From the NCBI GenBank assembly GCA_949987565.1, contig OX465103.1, positions 15,509,280-15,573,279 on the forward strand: DNA of 64,000 bases, given 5' to 3'. Below, one piece after another: positions 29,880 to 43,015 of this stretch. The stretch is from Luidia sarsii. Taxonomy: Eukaryota; Echinodermata; Asteroidea; Paxillosida; Luidiidae. The notes beneath the pieces were generated by a model. It saw only the letters and a list, made by a program, of their open reading frames with translations, was not told the DNA's origin and made no database searches. The position numbers and the translations under genes were made by a program. How positions within the stretch are numbered: the first letter of the stretch is position 1; each line of letters opens with the position of its first letter.

Positions 29880-30359
29880 ATTGAGTGCGATTTGAAAGGC
29901 TGTCTGCTCTAACGCACCAAACTTCCCCTCCCCTCCCCCACCCCCCCCCCCCACCATGCCCACCACCCCCTTGCTCCTAACAATACCTAGAAACACCAAC
30001 CAGTGGCTGGGGAGGGACGGACAGATAGAAGGGGGAGAGGGTGTGGAGAGGGGTAGGGGTGCGGGGATGAGAACCGGCTAATTGCCTCGACTGAGGGATC
30101 GATTGGACTATACCTTCCAGCCAGCTGCAAGGCTATATGCTTGTCATAGAGAGAGAGAGAGCAGAGGACAGGGGATGGGGATGAGGTTTGGGGGTTTGGG
30201 CAGGGGATGGGGTTTGGGCAGGAGGGGATCGGCAGGGAGACTGATGCTGCAGTAATACTGTGTGTACATGTACATACACCTGTACTTCACTTGGGGTTAT
30301 GACAAATTTAATATGGTTGTACTGCACAAGACAACATGAACGCTTTACATGAACAGTTG

Positions 30360-30955
30360 AATTTCTAATGAGTTCTAATGAAAGATCCCTGCTAGGATCA
30401 AAACATCAAACCGTCTACATGTACATGTACACAACATGTACATTCTTGTGAAGTGCAAATTGTTTGTTTTAAGTCAATTAAGGCTTAAGCAGCTTGCAAC
30501 ATTTTTGCACTATACTCTCATAATTATTACCATGAGCTATGAAATCATAACATAAAGCAATACAGAAATATGAGGCTACTCTTTAATTACTTGAATGGCC
30601 CAAAAGCAAATCTCCTCCCCAAAAAATTACAGGGCCTGATGTCTTAACCCAGACGGGACATTTTTATGAGACTTTTTATATTTTTGCTTTGTTTGTTTGA
30701 TTGTTTTTTGAGACAGAGAGAGAAAGATCCTGCTGGGAAGGCCCTCTATATAATAGTTCCAAGTCTCTTATAAAGTTCTGAATAAATCTCAAAAGTTAGA
30801 AGGCCTGACGTTTCGATCCAAGCAGGACGTTTCGATCTTAGCAGGACCTTTCTCAAAGGTTCTGCTAGGATTGAAATATCAAGCCCTCTTTACTTTTGAG
30901 ATTTATGCATTGCAGGTCATTGTAGTGAGTGAGCAGTTTGCAACAGTTTGTTTAT
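30360..30955. mobile_element. Two adjacent element A copies
   Basis: First copy: right arm GATCCCTGCTAGGATCAAAAC at 30385-30405 and the end AGCAGCTTGCAACATTTTTG at 30488. Second copy: CCTGACGTTTCGATCC at about 30803, a duplicated arm (GCAGGACGTTTCGATCTTAG), GGTTCTGCTAGGATTG at 30859, and the terminal GAGCAGTTTGCAACAG at 30931-30946. The duplication of the inner arm is unusual. Confidence 0.7.
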
Positions 30956-33900
30956 ATACTTCATTCAAGTTCTGAATGATTTTACAAAGTACAGACCAGT
31001 CGGAATTGGCTCGGAATGGTAAAACCCAACAAACATTCGGGAAGAAAACATCTGTGTTTATTTTCACAATCCATTTGGGCTGACCCCTGATTGAAATCAA
31101 AATGGGCCGCGGGTCCCTCCAGGATTTTCCTGTGGGCTCTGCGCAGAGTCAGAGAGTATCTGGGGGGGGGGGGACTGGCACTCAGTACCAAGGGGCAAAT
31201 TTTGGCAGACTGGCTGTCTGAATCAAACAGAAGGGCCGATACCCCCCCCCCCCCATTAGTTGGATCGCATGAATCACAATTATTATTAGTTGGATTTGAA
31301 TCGTGATTCAGACTCTAAATAATCACCTTTTTGGGGGGCCAAGCAGTGTGTGCGGGAACGCTCCACTGAATCGCACCATTTTGTGTGTGTGTGTTAATCC
31401 CACAAGGCATCGCTCGCGCTCTTCTACATGTACCACTGTATTCACAGGAAGTGCTGTGGTTGTTTATACATGTACCGGTACATGTACGTCTCTCTGCATG
31501 GGCCACCCTCAAGGACATACGTACTGTACCATTTGAAGTTTTGAACACAATTGCTATCCACAATCTGCTGACTATTTGTTGTGTTGTGATTACACTGTAC
31601 TTGGTGTGTGTGGACACAACCCCCCCCCCCCCAAAAAAAGAAGTTTTTTGAATCACGATTCAAATCTCGGTTATTTGCATTTATGGTGGAAACAGCCCTA
31701 GCCCTAGAATGGGGCCCTGACCAACATTTGGAGTCAAGCCCTGCGATTGAATCACTTCTCAAAACACCTGAGCTACATGTACATGTACACAAATGTACAT
31801 GTACATGTATCCAGTCGAGTGTTTTTCCTGCGTGTTTGTGAGGTGTCCCACCCCACTACATTGATCGGCCACACTACAGTACAAAACTATAAAAAAAACA
31901 AGCCAAAGTCTGCTGAAAAACGTGTGCAATTGTGAAATCAATTCTCGAAGGTATTCCTGATGGGAAATCAGACGATTCATCCCAAGCTCATACAGTTACC
32001 AGGACTTCCATACAGCTCAGGCAAATTTTAACGACCCCAATTATCATAATGGGCACCGAGTTTCATGGTACATGTAATTTTCTTATTTTTTTTGTGGTAC
32101 AAAAAGCGCTGCAGGACGTATTTATCAGAGGCCATTGTGCATGTACGTCGGGTGAAGTTTCCAACAGCCCTCAGTCCTGTAGTTGAAGCACGCAACGACA
32201 ATGTGCCCGGATGTACAGTAAACAGCTCGCACAAAAGCCTTCATGCTATCTAATAATAGAGACTTCTCAATTCAAAGGAACACTTATCTACTGAGTGACT
32301 GGATAACAGTGGAGATAAAAAAAAAAGGGTTGAAAGAGTGACCGATACTATCATCTAGGCACTTGAGCAGATTAGAGGGGGGGAGGGGGGTGATGGGGTG
32401 GGGATGGAGGGGGGAGGGAATTCGATACTGACAGCCATCATCGAAGAAAAATCCTTGTCGGGGAGCAAATCTAAGCTACACATGTACTTACGGTGCATAG
32501 CTAATTGCAAATTATGCAAAGCACCCAGTTGCACTGAGATTTACTCTGGACTGGCTGTGAATCTTCAAGAGGACTGGGGGGGGGGGGAGGAAAGCAGCTG
32601 ATCGTCCTTGAAGTAGCCAGGGATCTGAGGTTGTCCGGGGTGAACGGACGGGGGTGGGGGAGAAGGCCAAGGGCTTGACGGGAACCGTGGCAACCGGCCA
32701 AGCCTCGCCCGACCAGGGGCACCGGGGTAAGGCGAGATGCCTTGGTTTTTAGAAACAACAAAAAGAGAGAGAATCATAATGTCTTTTTTATTTCTTTAAA
32801 AAAAAAAAAAAATCATGAATTATCAACTCGAGATCCAGCTGAGAGGACTTGAGTATGATCGTTGTCAAGAGTGTTCCGGACAATTCCAGAGATTCTTTAT
32901 GTATGAGGGGGAGCTCCCTTGTGAGCCAGCGGGGCACCAGTGACTAGTCCAGGCATAAATCAGGCTGGAGGATCTGGGAACCGGTGAGATCCGATGGCTT
33001 CCCGTGACCCCAACTGTGGCAATGGGCTCTGAGCGTGAATGGGGAGTTGTTGTCAATTTTGAGTTCTAAACCTCATCTGTCCCTTCCCCTGTGTATTTTG
33101 GCTGTAATGAGGGAGTATTGAGAGCTTTCCCTCTGCAAAGGGCATTCAGGAGTCCATGCATCCGATGAGATCTTGCTTTCCCGATGGCAACTTTAAAGTT
33201 AACCTCTGCTACATGTGGCTTCCAGATAACGTTCAGAGCGGAATGCAGGCACCGCCAGTGCATGCAACACTCCGCAGTATGCCAAGATTGAGAATTTTTG
33301 CTGGTACTCCGAAATACCCGTGGTGTACTGTACAGTGTACCAGCCAAACTGGGCAACCAGCTGCGACTGTGAAATGAGCGGCCCAAGCAAAGCATTACGT
33401 GGCTAAGTGCGCACACCCTGGCATCGCGCAAAGAGTGCAGCAACAGGCTACCCAATACCCACCGACTGAGCTTTTCCGCTTCTCAGTGGCATCAGGCACT
33501 GAAGTGAGAAACCGAAGGGAAAACAGCTGATCGGAAGACGAGTAGCACACCCGGAGGCGTAAGGAGTCGAGGAGTTCTCCCGCGAGAGTTTGCCCACTTC
33601 CTCCCCAGCGTCCCTCCCCCCCCCCCCATCCATCAAGTCGCCACAAAACTCAAAAAGGAATCGTGCGTCTTAAATACACTGCAAGCCCTTTTCTCCAGCA
33701 TTGGTTATAACTGGCATCACACCTGGCTCCATCTCCGCGCCATTCCAAACTCATCCGGCTAAAAGCTTCAGGTCGATTCATCGCCGAGACGACCAGGAGT
33801 AAACCGATCGGCCGGCCACACAAATTCGACTGCAGACCGGCCAAAGCCTCGATGAAGACATGCATGACGTTGTCCGGGCAGACAACAGACACAGTGCTTG

Positions 33901-35059
33901 ACAAATTATGAGACAGTTGAGACTGATAGGTGGATACATAATATGTACATGTACGGTACATGTACAGTAGCATATCAGGCCAAGGTGACTGCCTCTATAG
34001 GGCCACAGAGTAATGTGAATAGTTTCTTGGGGTGGGATCAAAGATTCACTTAACAAACAAAGTGAGAATTTGCCTTGACACTTCCTTGACACTGTTTGAT
34101 ACTTATTGACACCTTAATGTTTGACCCTAATGCTTTGTACCTTCAGAACAGGACACACACTGTATACCACAATTTACCAGTGTCCCCGGGGGTGCAGGCT
34201 CACATACCACAGGATACCACAAAAACCATGCTGTGGTATGTCCTGGTGTATGGCCCTTATCCTCCAACAGGAAAAACCATGGTTAATTGTGGTTTCAATG
34301 CCAGTTAGGGTTTATAAGGTCAATCATACCTGCCAGGGTTTGCCCCTGGCATTTAATGAGTCTGAGGAGGCAGCTGGTCATTTAAAAAAAGGCGTCCTTT
34401 GGTTGACTGTTGTTGCACTAGTCGGGTGTTTCACGGATCACAGATTGGACACAGGATGAGTGGAGAGCACCATAATGCACATTCCTCCATGAAAATGAGA
34501 AATTACTCATTTTGCTGAACGGCTAAATTACGGGTACCATCTTTTCGTTGCTTGCTCTGATGAGCTTATGACCGTTGAGGTTGGATGTTTTTGAAGACAG
34601 ACACCTGGTGTGGCCCGTAAAAGCCATGGGGAGTGCCACCTCGCATGTTATTAAATTGTACATGTACAGGGAGACCATGATCTGTGTACACATGCATGAT
34701 AGAGGTTGTGCATATACTGTACTGTACAGTAGCTACTGTATGTTGTAAATTATTCTTCAATCTTGACACTGCTGACCCCCCCTCCCCCCTCACAGTGTAC
34801 ATGTACATTGTACATTACTCCCACGCATGTGCTTATGTGCTCCAGATAACCCGGGGCCCTTGTTTCACATGTCACATTATAATGCCAGCGCAGACAATCA
34901 TCGTATAAGACTAAGAGATACATGTACAATGGTGACAGTACATGTTTGTTTTGTAACTGCAGCGAATGTGATCACCCGACATGTTTGGCCCACATACCAT
35001 AGAGCACACATCATGCACTCTGCCAATCGGGGGAAGCCATTACAAAAGCCATACCTCAG
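30956..35059. other. No recognisable gene over about 4 kb
   Basis: Ordinary intron or intergenic sequence with scattered TACATGTA words (31468, 31774, 33944, 34660, 34795) and homopolymers. 34150-34290 contains several ATACCACA / TGTGGTAT words in both orientations, a weak inverted repeat. No frame shows a known domain; no PMCA N-terminal motif was seen. Confidence 0.5.
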
Positions 35060-35246
35060 TCTAAGGCTGTGGCTTGGGGTGTGGCTTGGGGTGTGGCTCT
35101 GCTCAGAGTGTGGCTCGGGATGTGGAATGGGAATTGGCACGGGGTGTGGCTCAGGGTGTGGCTTGGGGTGTGGCTGGGGGAGTGGCTTAGGGTGTGGCTT
35201 GGGTGTGACTCGAGGTGTGGCTCAAGACTGTTGCTCAGACTGTGGC
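35060..35246. repeat. GTGGCTTGGG-type degenerate repeat
   Basis: About fourteen imperfect copies of a 12-base unit near GTGTGGCTTGGG. The plus frame 34827-35255 reads through it as GVWLGVWL and is repeat-derived. Confidence 0.9.
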
Positions 35247-35402
35247 TCAGGCTAGGCTAGGCTAGGCTAGGCTAGGCTAGGCTAGGCTAGGCTAGGCTAG
35301 GCTAGGCTAGGCTAGGCTAGGCTAGGCTAGGCTAGGCTAGGCTAGGCTAGGCTAGGCTAGGCTAGGCTAGGCTAGGCTAGGCTAGGCTACGCTAGGCTAG
35401 GA
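35247..35402. repeat. GGCTA pentanucleotide array, about 30 copies
   Basis: Pure (GGCTA)n with a single G-to-C change near 35388. It directly follows the GTGGCT-type repeat. It differs from known telomere repeats (TTAGGG, TTAGGC, TTAGG). Confidence 0.97.
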
Positions 35403-35969
35403 CAGATACAGTATCTATACATGTAGGTGTGTACACTTCCTCAAGGAGGAATGGAGAGAGCTGGTTGCACTTGCATCCATGGCACTCCATGATCTTCCAG
35501 ACTAAGGGATGGCCAGGACAGGATAGAGTAGGATAGGGCAGAAACAGAATACACAATGTACATGTATGTACAAAAGCCTGGCTCAGCCTTTGATCACTGC
35601 TACAGTGTACATAAACAGTTCTCCCAAACACTGCCAGCCCTTTTCCCCACCAACCCCTTTCCACAACCTTCCCCAGGTACGGTAGTCACGTCTGACAGCA
35701 ATCCAAATAAATACCAGCCAGGTACATGTACACACAATGTACACTCCCCTCCCCCCCCATGCCAATGAGCATCCTGTCTTTGGCCGACTTCAAAGAACGT
35801 GCTTCCGTGCTGGATGCTCCAATCCACAACTGTTTATTGATGGATGAATGATTACATTTCATTTCTTTATCTTGTCGGGGTTCTTTTTTCATTTGAGTGA
35901 GAGAGGTGGCCCTCATGGCAGATGTGGACTGAGCCTTGAGGCTGATTTTTTTATGTAAACGCCACCGTG

Positions 35970-36600
35970 ACATTAGAATATGTATGAGTAAATGGAGGCT
36001 GATTTGATCAGCACTGATAGGGGGTTTCCCCGCACTTTTATTTGAATATTCATGAAAAGAGGGAGGAGCAATAGTCTCTTACCACTCAATGGACTCTGAA
36101 CACTTCTGTCATTTGAATATTCATGTGGAGGATAAAAATAATACTGATTGGGATCTTCAGACTTCTGTGCATTTAATATTCATGAGACGGGGAGGAGGTT
36201 TAGAGCTACACATGTACTGTACATATACATGGATAGGGCTTTCAGGGCCTACCTTTTTTAATATGCATAAGATGAAGAGGGAGGCTGATTAGATAATATC
36301 AGCACTGATTGGGCTTTCAAGGACTGCCAATTTGAATATGCATGAGAACAGGAGGCTTGTTAGATAATCATCACAGCCCTCACTGGGCTTCCAACCACTG
36401 CTTTACTTGAATATGCATGAGACAGGGAGGCACAGAAATTGAACTTTACACGACAGCCGATTTGAATATGCATGAGGAGAGGCGGTTGATTGGATAATCT
36501 CAGCACTCCATGGACATCCAAAGGCTGCTTGTTTGTTGGAATATGCATGAGGTGAGGATGCTGCTTCAAATCACTTTGTGGGCCTGTTGAATATGCATAT
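35970..36600. repeat. ~75-bp diverged array carrying AATATGCAT motifs
   Basis: The motif TTGAATATGCATGAG or a close variant (AATATTCATGA, AATATGTATGA) occurs about ten times, near 35976, 36044, 36115, 36174, 36260, 36335, 36409, 36465, 36539 and 36588. Spacing is mostly 56-86 bases. Between motifs, words such as GGGAGGCTGATTAGATAAT, CAGCACTGATTGGGC and TTCAAGGACTGC recur. The motif is better conserved than the rest of the unit. Confidence 0.8.
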
Positions 36601-36612
36601 GTGAATAAAATA

Positions 36613-37049
36613 CAGTGGAACGTCGCTACTAATGCTGATATACCGACCATTCAGTTATAACGATGTGTACATGTATGCCCTTTGACTCCCAATTTTTATG
36701 TACAAAATAATCGATGTGATTCAGACCCACACACAATAAGTTCAATAAATGATTTATACTGTATGCTTACACAAGTCTTAGAATTAGCATACATGTATCT
36801 CCCCAGAGAATAGAAGGGAAATCCACTCGTTTCTGTTGACTTAAGTTTACGAAAATATAACGACCTGAAATAACTCATTGAAAGAGGGCGCACTCTTCCA
36901 ATAAAAGGACGCCATCTTGGACTTTGCCTGATATGCGCACAAACGTTTATACGACCGTGAATATGTGGCAGCAACTGCTATAACGAACGACTGCTATACT
37001 GAACAATTTTCATGGATCCCGGGATGTTTGTTACAGCGACGTTCCACTG
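36613..37049. mobile_element. Tc1/pogo-like MITE
   Basis: The terminal inverted repeat CAGTGGAACGTCGCT (36613-36627) is matched exactly at the right end (AGCGACGTTCCACTG, ending 37049). It is preceded by TA; the right flank is TG, so one copy of the TA target site appears mutated. Subterminal words TATAACGA, TATACTGAAC and TATACCGACC are typical of pogo/Tigger-type ends (CAGTxGAACCTCxxTATAACGA). The 437-base element has no transposase frame. Confidence 0.85.
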
Positions 37050-38040
37050 TGTGTGAACAACTTACAGAGAGCACTTAAAGAATAGCCAGTGAGCAAGGGT
37101 TCACAAGCTTTCGTAGCAACAGCTACATGTACAATGTACATGTACATTGTACAGTATGTACATGTAGTACATGTACATGTACTTCAACCGATTCTTGCCA
37201 TCAGTTAGACTTACACAGCAATCTTTACACATCTACATAATGTGAAGGTGCAGTGCATGTGTACACATACAAATACACTGAACATGGCCAATGCATTTCC
37301 ACTCAATGCCCTTATTCCAGGACCACTAAAGGCAATCGATTCTACAGTACCCGGTACATGTAGTTCTTTCTGAGTAGACTTGGTTTTGGAAGGTTTTTTT
37401 TTTTTACCCGCTGTCTCTCCCGCCCTCTGCAACCTCCCACCCCAATTTTCAGGGCTGCCTTGCGTTCAATTCCCAGATCTCAGAGAGCGAGTTCTACTCC
37501 CTGGATGTCCCCCCTATTGATTAGACAAGGATGGCAAGGGAAGTCAGTGTGTGGTAAGAACAGGAAAAAAGGAGGGAAAATCAATTCTTAGTGAAAAAAA
37601 AGGACACGGGTCCAAAATTGTTGCAGATAGGAAGGGAGAATCTCTGAGGAGTAAAGTCCTGAGTAACACGTGTACAGTCAGTTTCAGTCAGTATTCAGTT
37701 TCATTTCTGCATTTTCTAAGTTGTGGAAGAAGGAAAACCCAAGAATATTAGCACTCAAAATGATGACGACCAAGCATGCAGTAATTCTTTTTAGGGCCTT
37801 GGAGGAGTTTTGAGATTTGCATTATTTCGAGTCCTGAGAGTCTAAAAGTCAGCAATCTGAAGAGTTCCATGATGGGAGCACAATGTGAATCGTTTGCAGT
37901 GGGCACCATCTTAGGTACTGTACATTGTACATATCTCTTTCGAGGAGTAGTGTGTGCAGTACATCTTTTTCGAGGAGTGCGGCCCTTGCATGTTTACCTT
38001 TAATCCCTCTTTTGTGTTCATTCCCCCACTTCTCTCCTTC

Positions 38041-38064
38041 ACCCTAACCCTAACCCTAACCTAA
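38041..38064. repeat. Short interstitial telomere-like repeat
   Basis: ACCCTAACCCTAACCCTAAC, then CTAACC. Three exact copies of the complement of TTAGGG, the telomere unit of most animals. Too short to mark a chromosome end. Confidence 0.8.
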
Positions 38065-38159
38065 CCCCAACCCAAAGCCCCTGCCCTTCCCTTTGATCTC
38101 ACCCTACTGCAGCTATACAGTATCCTCTGTCTCCTCTGTCTGTCATCCATGTCCCTGTT

Positions 38160-38335
38160 ACTCCCCTTTCTGTCATTCTGCCTTGGAGAAAGGTCCTGTT
38201 AGGATCAAAACGTCAGGCCCTCCTAATTTTTGACAATAATATTCATATCTCAATCGTAATAAAATAAAATTAGAGCATTCTGCCTCGGAGAAAGTTCCCG
38301 CTGGGATCAAGACATCGGCCACTCACTTTAAGATT
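38160..38335. mobile_element. Element A arms, two right arms in tandem
   Basis: TCTGCCTTGGAGAAAGGTCC then TGTTAGGATCAAAACGTCAGG at 38177-38217, repeated as TCTGCCTCGGAGAAAGTTCC then CGCTGGGATCAAGACATCGG at 38279-38320. Both have the same orientation, so this is not a simple palindromic copy. Confidence 0.7.
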
Positions 38336-40530
38336 TACATTTCAACCCGCAAAAGCGGTCGCCAAAAATGCCCTTCTTCGTTTTGATAAAAGTGAGCACT
38401 AGTTGATCCCTCTCTGGAAGAGGCCTAATGGGAGATGGGATGAGTCACAGCTGTATGTTGAATTGATTAAAAAAAAAAAAAGGAGTGAAGAAGATTTACC
38501 GTCCTGTGAGCTATCAATCTTCCCAATTGAAATTCACACGGCAACTTCAGGTTTGGCCTGGCAGTGGCATGATGGAGGTGAATCCACATCTATATTCCAT
38601 ATGTCTCGTTTATTCATTTACTTATTTATCTATTCATTTTTTCAATCGAGCTTGGAAAGAATTTGACGTCTGGTGGCTTCGCACAGATTTGGATGTGAAT
38701 AATTTGGAGTGTTTTTTTTTTGGGGGGGGGTTCAAATGGGGGGAAAAAACCTGATCAGCGACAGAAACAATTTTCAAATTGATGCTGACTTTCACCACTA
38801 AGCCCGCTTTGCGTGTCAGCACTGAGAAGTGTTGCAGCAGCCCAGCATATGTGTACGTGTGTGATCAGGCGAGGTGCAGAGGCACTAACCCCACCCAGGA
38901 CACAAATTTCAGGCTGCACTGTACGGCGCCCGTCCATTCAGTTTTCTAAACGGTGAGTCACACCAAAAGACCCCAGTCGCCAGCCAGCCGGCCAGCGCAT
39001 GCTGCCGACTGACATCATGAGATATTGCCTTCATAAAGCAAACGGGACACTGCCTGTGTATTAAGGTACATGTACAGTGTATGGGGTAAATTGCACAGTG
39101 AACAACGGTGCTTTAGCGGGGCAGCTTTGTGAACTACGGATACTAGGCTTCTGGTAATGCTTTCAACCAGTGCTGCAGAACTCAGACATGCTATCGTACC
39201 GGTGGTATCTTTCATAGCTGAGTACAGTACAGTACAGTACATGTACATGTACATGTACAGTACAGTGTACAACGTTTGGGGTTCTGTATCCCGTCCAGCG
39301 TCGTCCGGCACCGCAGACCAAGATCTGAGGCAATGACCTTTAGGATTGGAATGCTAGCCAACATGTGTACTTCTTCTTATTTTCCATCGTGTGGGTCTAC
39401 ATTTACATGTACACTGTATATGTAGGTTACAGAGTACAGAGCAAGTGCACAGAGCAAGTGTGATGCACAGGAAGAGGCACACCCGTCAGTGTTTTATCCA
39501 TGTACTGTAAAGGAAATGTGGTCCAAATTTCTACCCAGGAAAGTGAATGTGGTTGAAACGGGACCATTTTAAAAACGGGAACAAAGCCATGTCTCCACAA
39601 GGATACAAAAATGAGTATACATGTACATGTGTATGTACATGTATGTAGTGGTGTGCAGATTTGTGAAGAACCAAGAGAGAGTTTCCTAGGCTCATTGGTT
39701 CTTCTCAGAGCCAGAACCACACACTTGTAGAAACACGAGATGGTTGCCAAATGGTGGGATGGCACAGTGCGGCTATAAGCCAGGCACTCCGCCGTGCATG
39801 ACGTCACAAAGTCAGGAGCCGACGTGTCAGCCGCCGAGGAAGTGTGTTTGTCAAAGGGCAATGCAGCGCGTGCACGCCAGTCGTTCTCGATGCTGAGTTC
39901 GCTTTATAAAGGAGGAGTAGGCCCCCCCACTGGTGACGTCATGCACGGAGGTGCCTGGCCGATAGCCATACTGGTCACAAGCAAACACTACTCGCTCTGC
40001 ATGCATACACTGCTGAGAAATTGAAAAAAAAGGCTAACACTACAAAGTTAAAGAGAAATCGTTTTTGCTTTGCACAAAGAGGGACCAAGAAGATGGCTGA
40101 TAAGAATGACCTAAAATACTGTATATCAATCATAAAACTTCCAATCAATTTTTTGTCTAAAAAAAGGGGACTCATGTTTCCTTCCTAGGGCACATGCAGG
40201 ATTGAGAAAAGTCAACAAGAAATGAAACACCATACCCTATAAAAACGTGTATTCAGGAAAGTCTGAAAAAAAAAATTCCCACCACATTCAACATCAAGTG
40301 AATACAAATCATCAGCTTTCAGCCGTGAACACACACGACGCCAATGTATTTTGTTGTGGTTTGTGTCTGATTCATCTGTACAGCACTTGTAGGGTCCTGT
40401 GCGTGCATGCCTCTGTCCATGCAGTGTGAATCCATGCTGATTACACTGTGAATAACCGATTTACGTCCGCAAATCCAATATTCACAGAGCAAGATGAAGA
40501 CAGCGAGTTGGATCACGGTGCCCACAAGAA

Positions 40531-40534
<4 letters not shown>

Positions 40535-40562
<28 letters not shown>

Positions 40563-40730
40563 CGAGCGAAGGCGAAAAAGATAGTGAGAGGGACAGAGAC
40601 AAACAGAGAGAGAGACAGGCAGAGACAAAAACAGGCAGACAAAGACACACAGACAGAGACAGACAGAGAGACAGACAGACGCAGACAGACAGACAGAGAC
40701 AGACAGTCAGAGAGAAAAAGGTGGGAGCAA
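40535..40730. repeat. GAGA/ACAGAC microsatellite
   Basis: GAGAGAGAAAGAGAGAG grading into GACAGACAGACAGAGAC. Short plus frames across it are repeat-derived. Confidence 0.9.
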
Positions 40731-42930
40731 TTTAAGAGCAGCATACAGTCCATGTACATTGTACATGTACACGTAGTGGAGGGTTTTCCAGTTGATCCAA
40801 GTGCAGTAGATACCGGTACCTCAGTCCAACCAAGCCATATCCCACTGCCAACCATCACAGACCAAACATTAACAGCCCACATTTCAAAGCCTCCTCCACA
40901 AGCATGTAGTCAGTGTCAAGCCTAAAACTTGATTTTTTTTTTTTTACAGACACGTGACTTTCAAAGAAACTCGGCACCCTCTCCCTCGTAGATTTTCCAC
41001 CGTGCTTCGTCTTGGGACGAAGAGGGAAAAAAACACCCACCCCAACCCTACCCTACCCTAGCAACCCCCCCCCCCCTCTGTCCCTCCCCCCTTCTAGAGA
41101 TCGATACCAGCGTGTGCTTCCCACAACTTGGCCTCAGGGGCAACTCATCTCCGACTGAATTGCTGCCAACGCCCATAAGCAGTGGAGAAGAGGGCACATA
41201 ACAAACAAAAGCCCCCCTGCCCAAAATATCATCGCAGGGACTAGGAGAAGGAGTAGGAGGAAGAGGAAGGACGGGGAGAAAGGGGGAAGACGGGAGGGGG
41301 AGGGGAGTCAGGGGACTGTCTAAGAGTACAAGAAAATATGCCCCTCTGGCATTCATAATGCCAAGATGGGAATAAAGACAATTTATTAACAAAATAGATA
41401 GAGAAGTGACATATTGTGCTTGTACGGGATTATGTCCAAACCGTGCAAAAAGAAATTTGTGCATTGAGGAAACATCCCAATTTACCTTCACAAATTCAAA
41501 CATCGCAAATGTCTTGGCTTCTAATTTTGGGGAGAAAGTATTCACTGAAATTCTCCTGAAACTGATACATTCAAGAATTTAGTGTACACTACAGTACCTG
41601 TATATACAACATATGCTCAACAGGATAACAACAACAACCAAAAACAAAAACAAAGCCAACCAAATATTATTGCGAATTAATCATGTACATGTACATGTAG
41701 ACTAACATTCATTAACACTTTGAAAAATGGCAAAGAAAATTTGACTGGACCAGGACTTGACGTGACGTACAGATACTGTACATGTACGTGTACATGTTTG
41801 TCAGGCCAGATGGTTTGTCTTCTTATACCTTGATGGATTGATTCATGAACGTTTCCCTTTCAAGGAAATGCTGAAAAAAACTCAGCCAATTTTGGAAGAA
41901 TGGGTCAGTCTTTTAATCACATGCACACGCACATGCATCCAACCCCCAACCTCCAAAAAGACTGTATCCATCCAGCCCGAAACACTACGTTTCAAGTGGG
42001 CAGGCTGACGTCAATGAAGCCCACCTGAGCTGTTGTATTCAACTACCGGCTAGCAGTACTGCGGAGCACACAAAACCCCCCAAAGTCAATTACCCGACGA
42101 CTCGAGTGACGAGGGTTGTGACGATAACCATTCTTTTGGTTTGGGGGGGGGGGTAAGGTTGCACGAGACCAAAGTCCAACCTTCGGTATGTACGGTAGCC
42201 TTCAACCCAGATAGAAACGTGGGCAGTTTTCGCTGGGCTCTTCGTTTCTAGTTAATATGTATGTACAGCGTAGTCCCTGGCACAGAGGCGAGATCGAATT
42301 GGGCGTTATTTGAACCAAAATGTGCACTGAGGGCCTGTGGGGTCTGATTGGATTTTGCAGTGGTGCTTTGGCATTACTGTTATAAGTGCATGTAGCATGC
42401 AGGGATGACTAGGCTGAGTGTGATTGGGTTTCCCTGTAGTACTACTACGCTATTCTTTTGGCAATGGGAGATCTGAGGGGGCAAGCAGGAATATGCAGAA
42501 CTCTGAGCCTTGTTTCAGTCGAGATTCCCCCCCCCCCCCCCACTATCCCCAACCTTCGTTGCGAGAGGTACGGAATCAACTCAAATGCAGTCCAGGGTAG
42601 CCGAGATCGAAGGGAGCGGGGTTGTCGTCGTGTGTGTGTTTGAGGGTATATCGGTGCACTGATTATTATGCGTCACTGTGGATCTAGTCACCGCAGCGTG
42701 TGCGGTGCATGCACTGCGTCTGAGAACACCCTCACCTCACACGGCCCCCTCCACCCAAATCTGTCATTCAACATGAAATGTTCGGGCGGCATCCCAAATT
42801 CTAATACACCCCGGCGGTCCGCATAATTGCTGCAATTATTTCATTCTCGGGCAGAAGAGAGGGAGGATCGGGGAGGGGAAGTCGGGATGATAAAGACACT
42901 TTCAATTGGCGGTTGAGAGACAGAGGAAGA
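40731..42930. other. No recognisable gene
   Basis: Mixed sequence with C runs (41058-41078, 42527-42541), a CCCTACCCTA word at 41045, and TACATGTA words (41684, 41775). Frames lack known domains. Confidence 0.5.
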
Positions 42931-43015
42931 GAGGAAGAGAGGAAGCGAGGAAGGGAGGGAGGGAGGGAGGGAGGGAGGGAGGGAGGGAGGGAGGGAGGGA
43001 GGGAGGGAGGGAGGG
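42931..43015. repeat. GGGA microsatellite
   Basis: (GGGA)n, about 15 perfect copies, preceded by GAGGAAGA units. Confidence 0.97.

Larger units (their letters stand above)
37050..40530. other. No recognisable gene over about 3.5 kb
   Basis: Includes an interrupted run of CCCTAA at 38041-38062 (see separate entry), element A arms at 38160-38330, and TACATGTA words at 37125-37180 and 39235-39260. Frames are short and without known domains. Confidence 0.5.

Noticed and set aside
35247..35402. Telomere repeat
   Set aside because: The pentamer GGCTA is not a known telomere unit and lies internal to the window.
41048..41545. 165-codon minus frame
   Set aside because: Its middle is a CT-rich low-complexity stretch and neither end shows a known motif.
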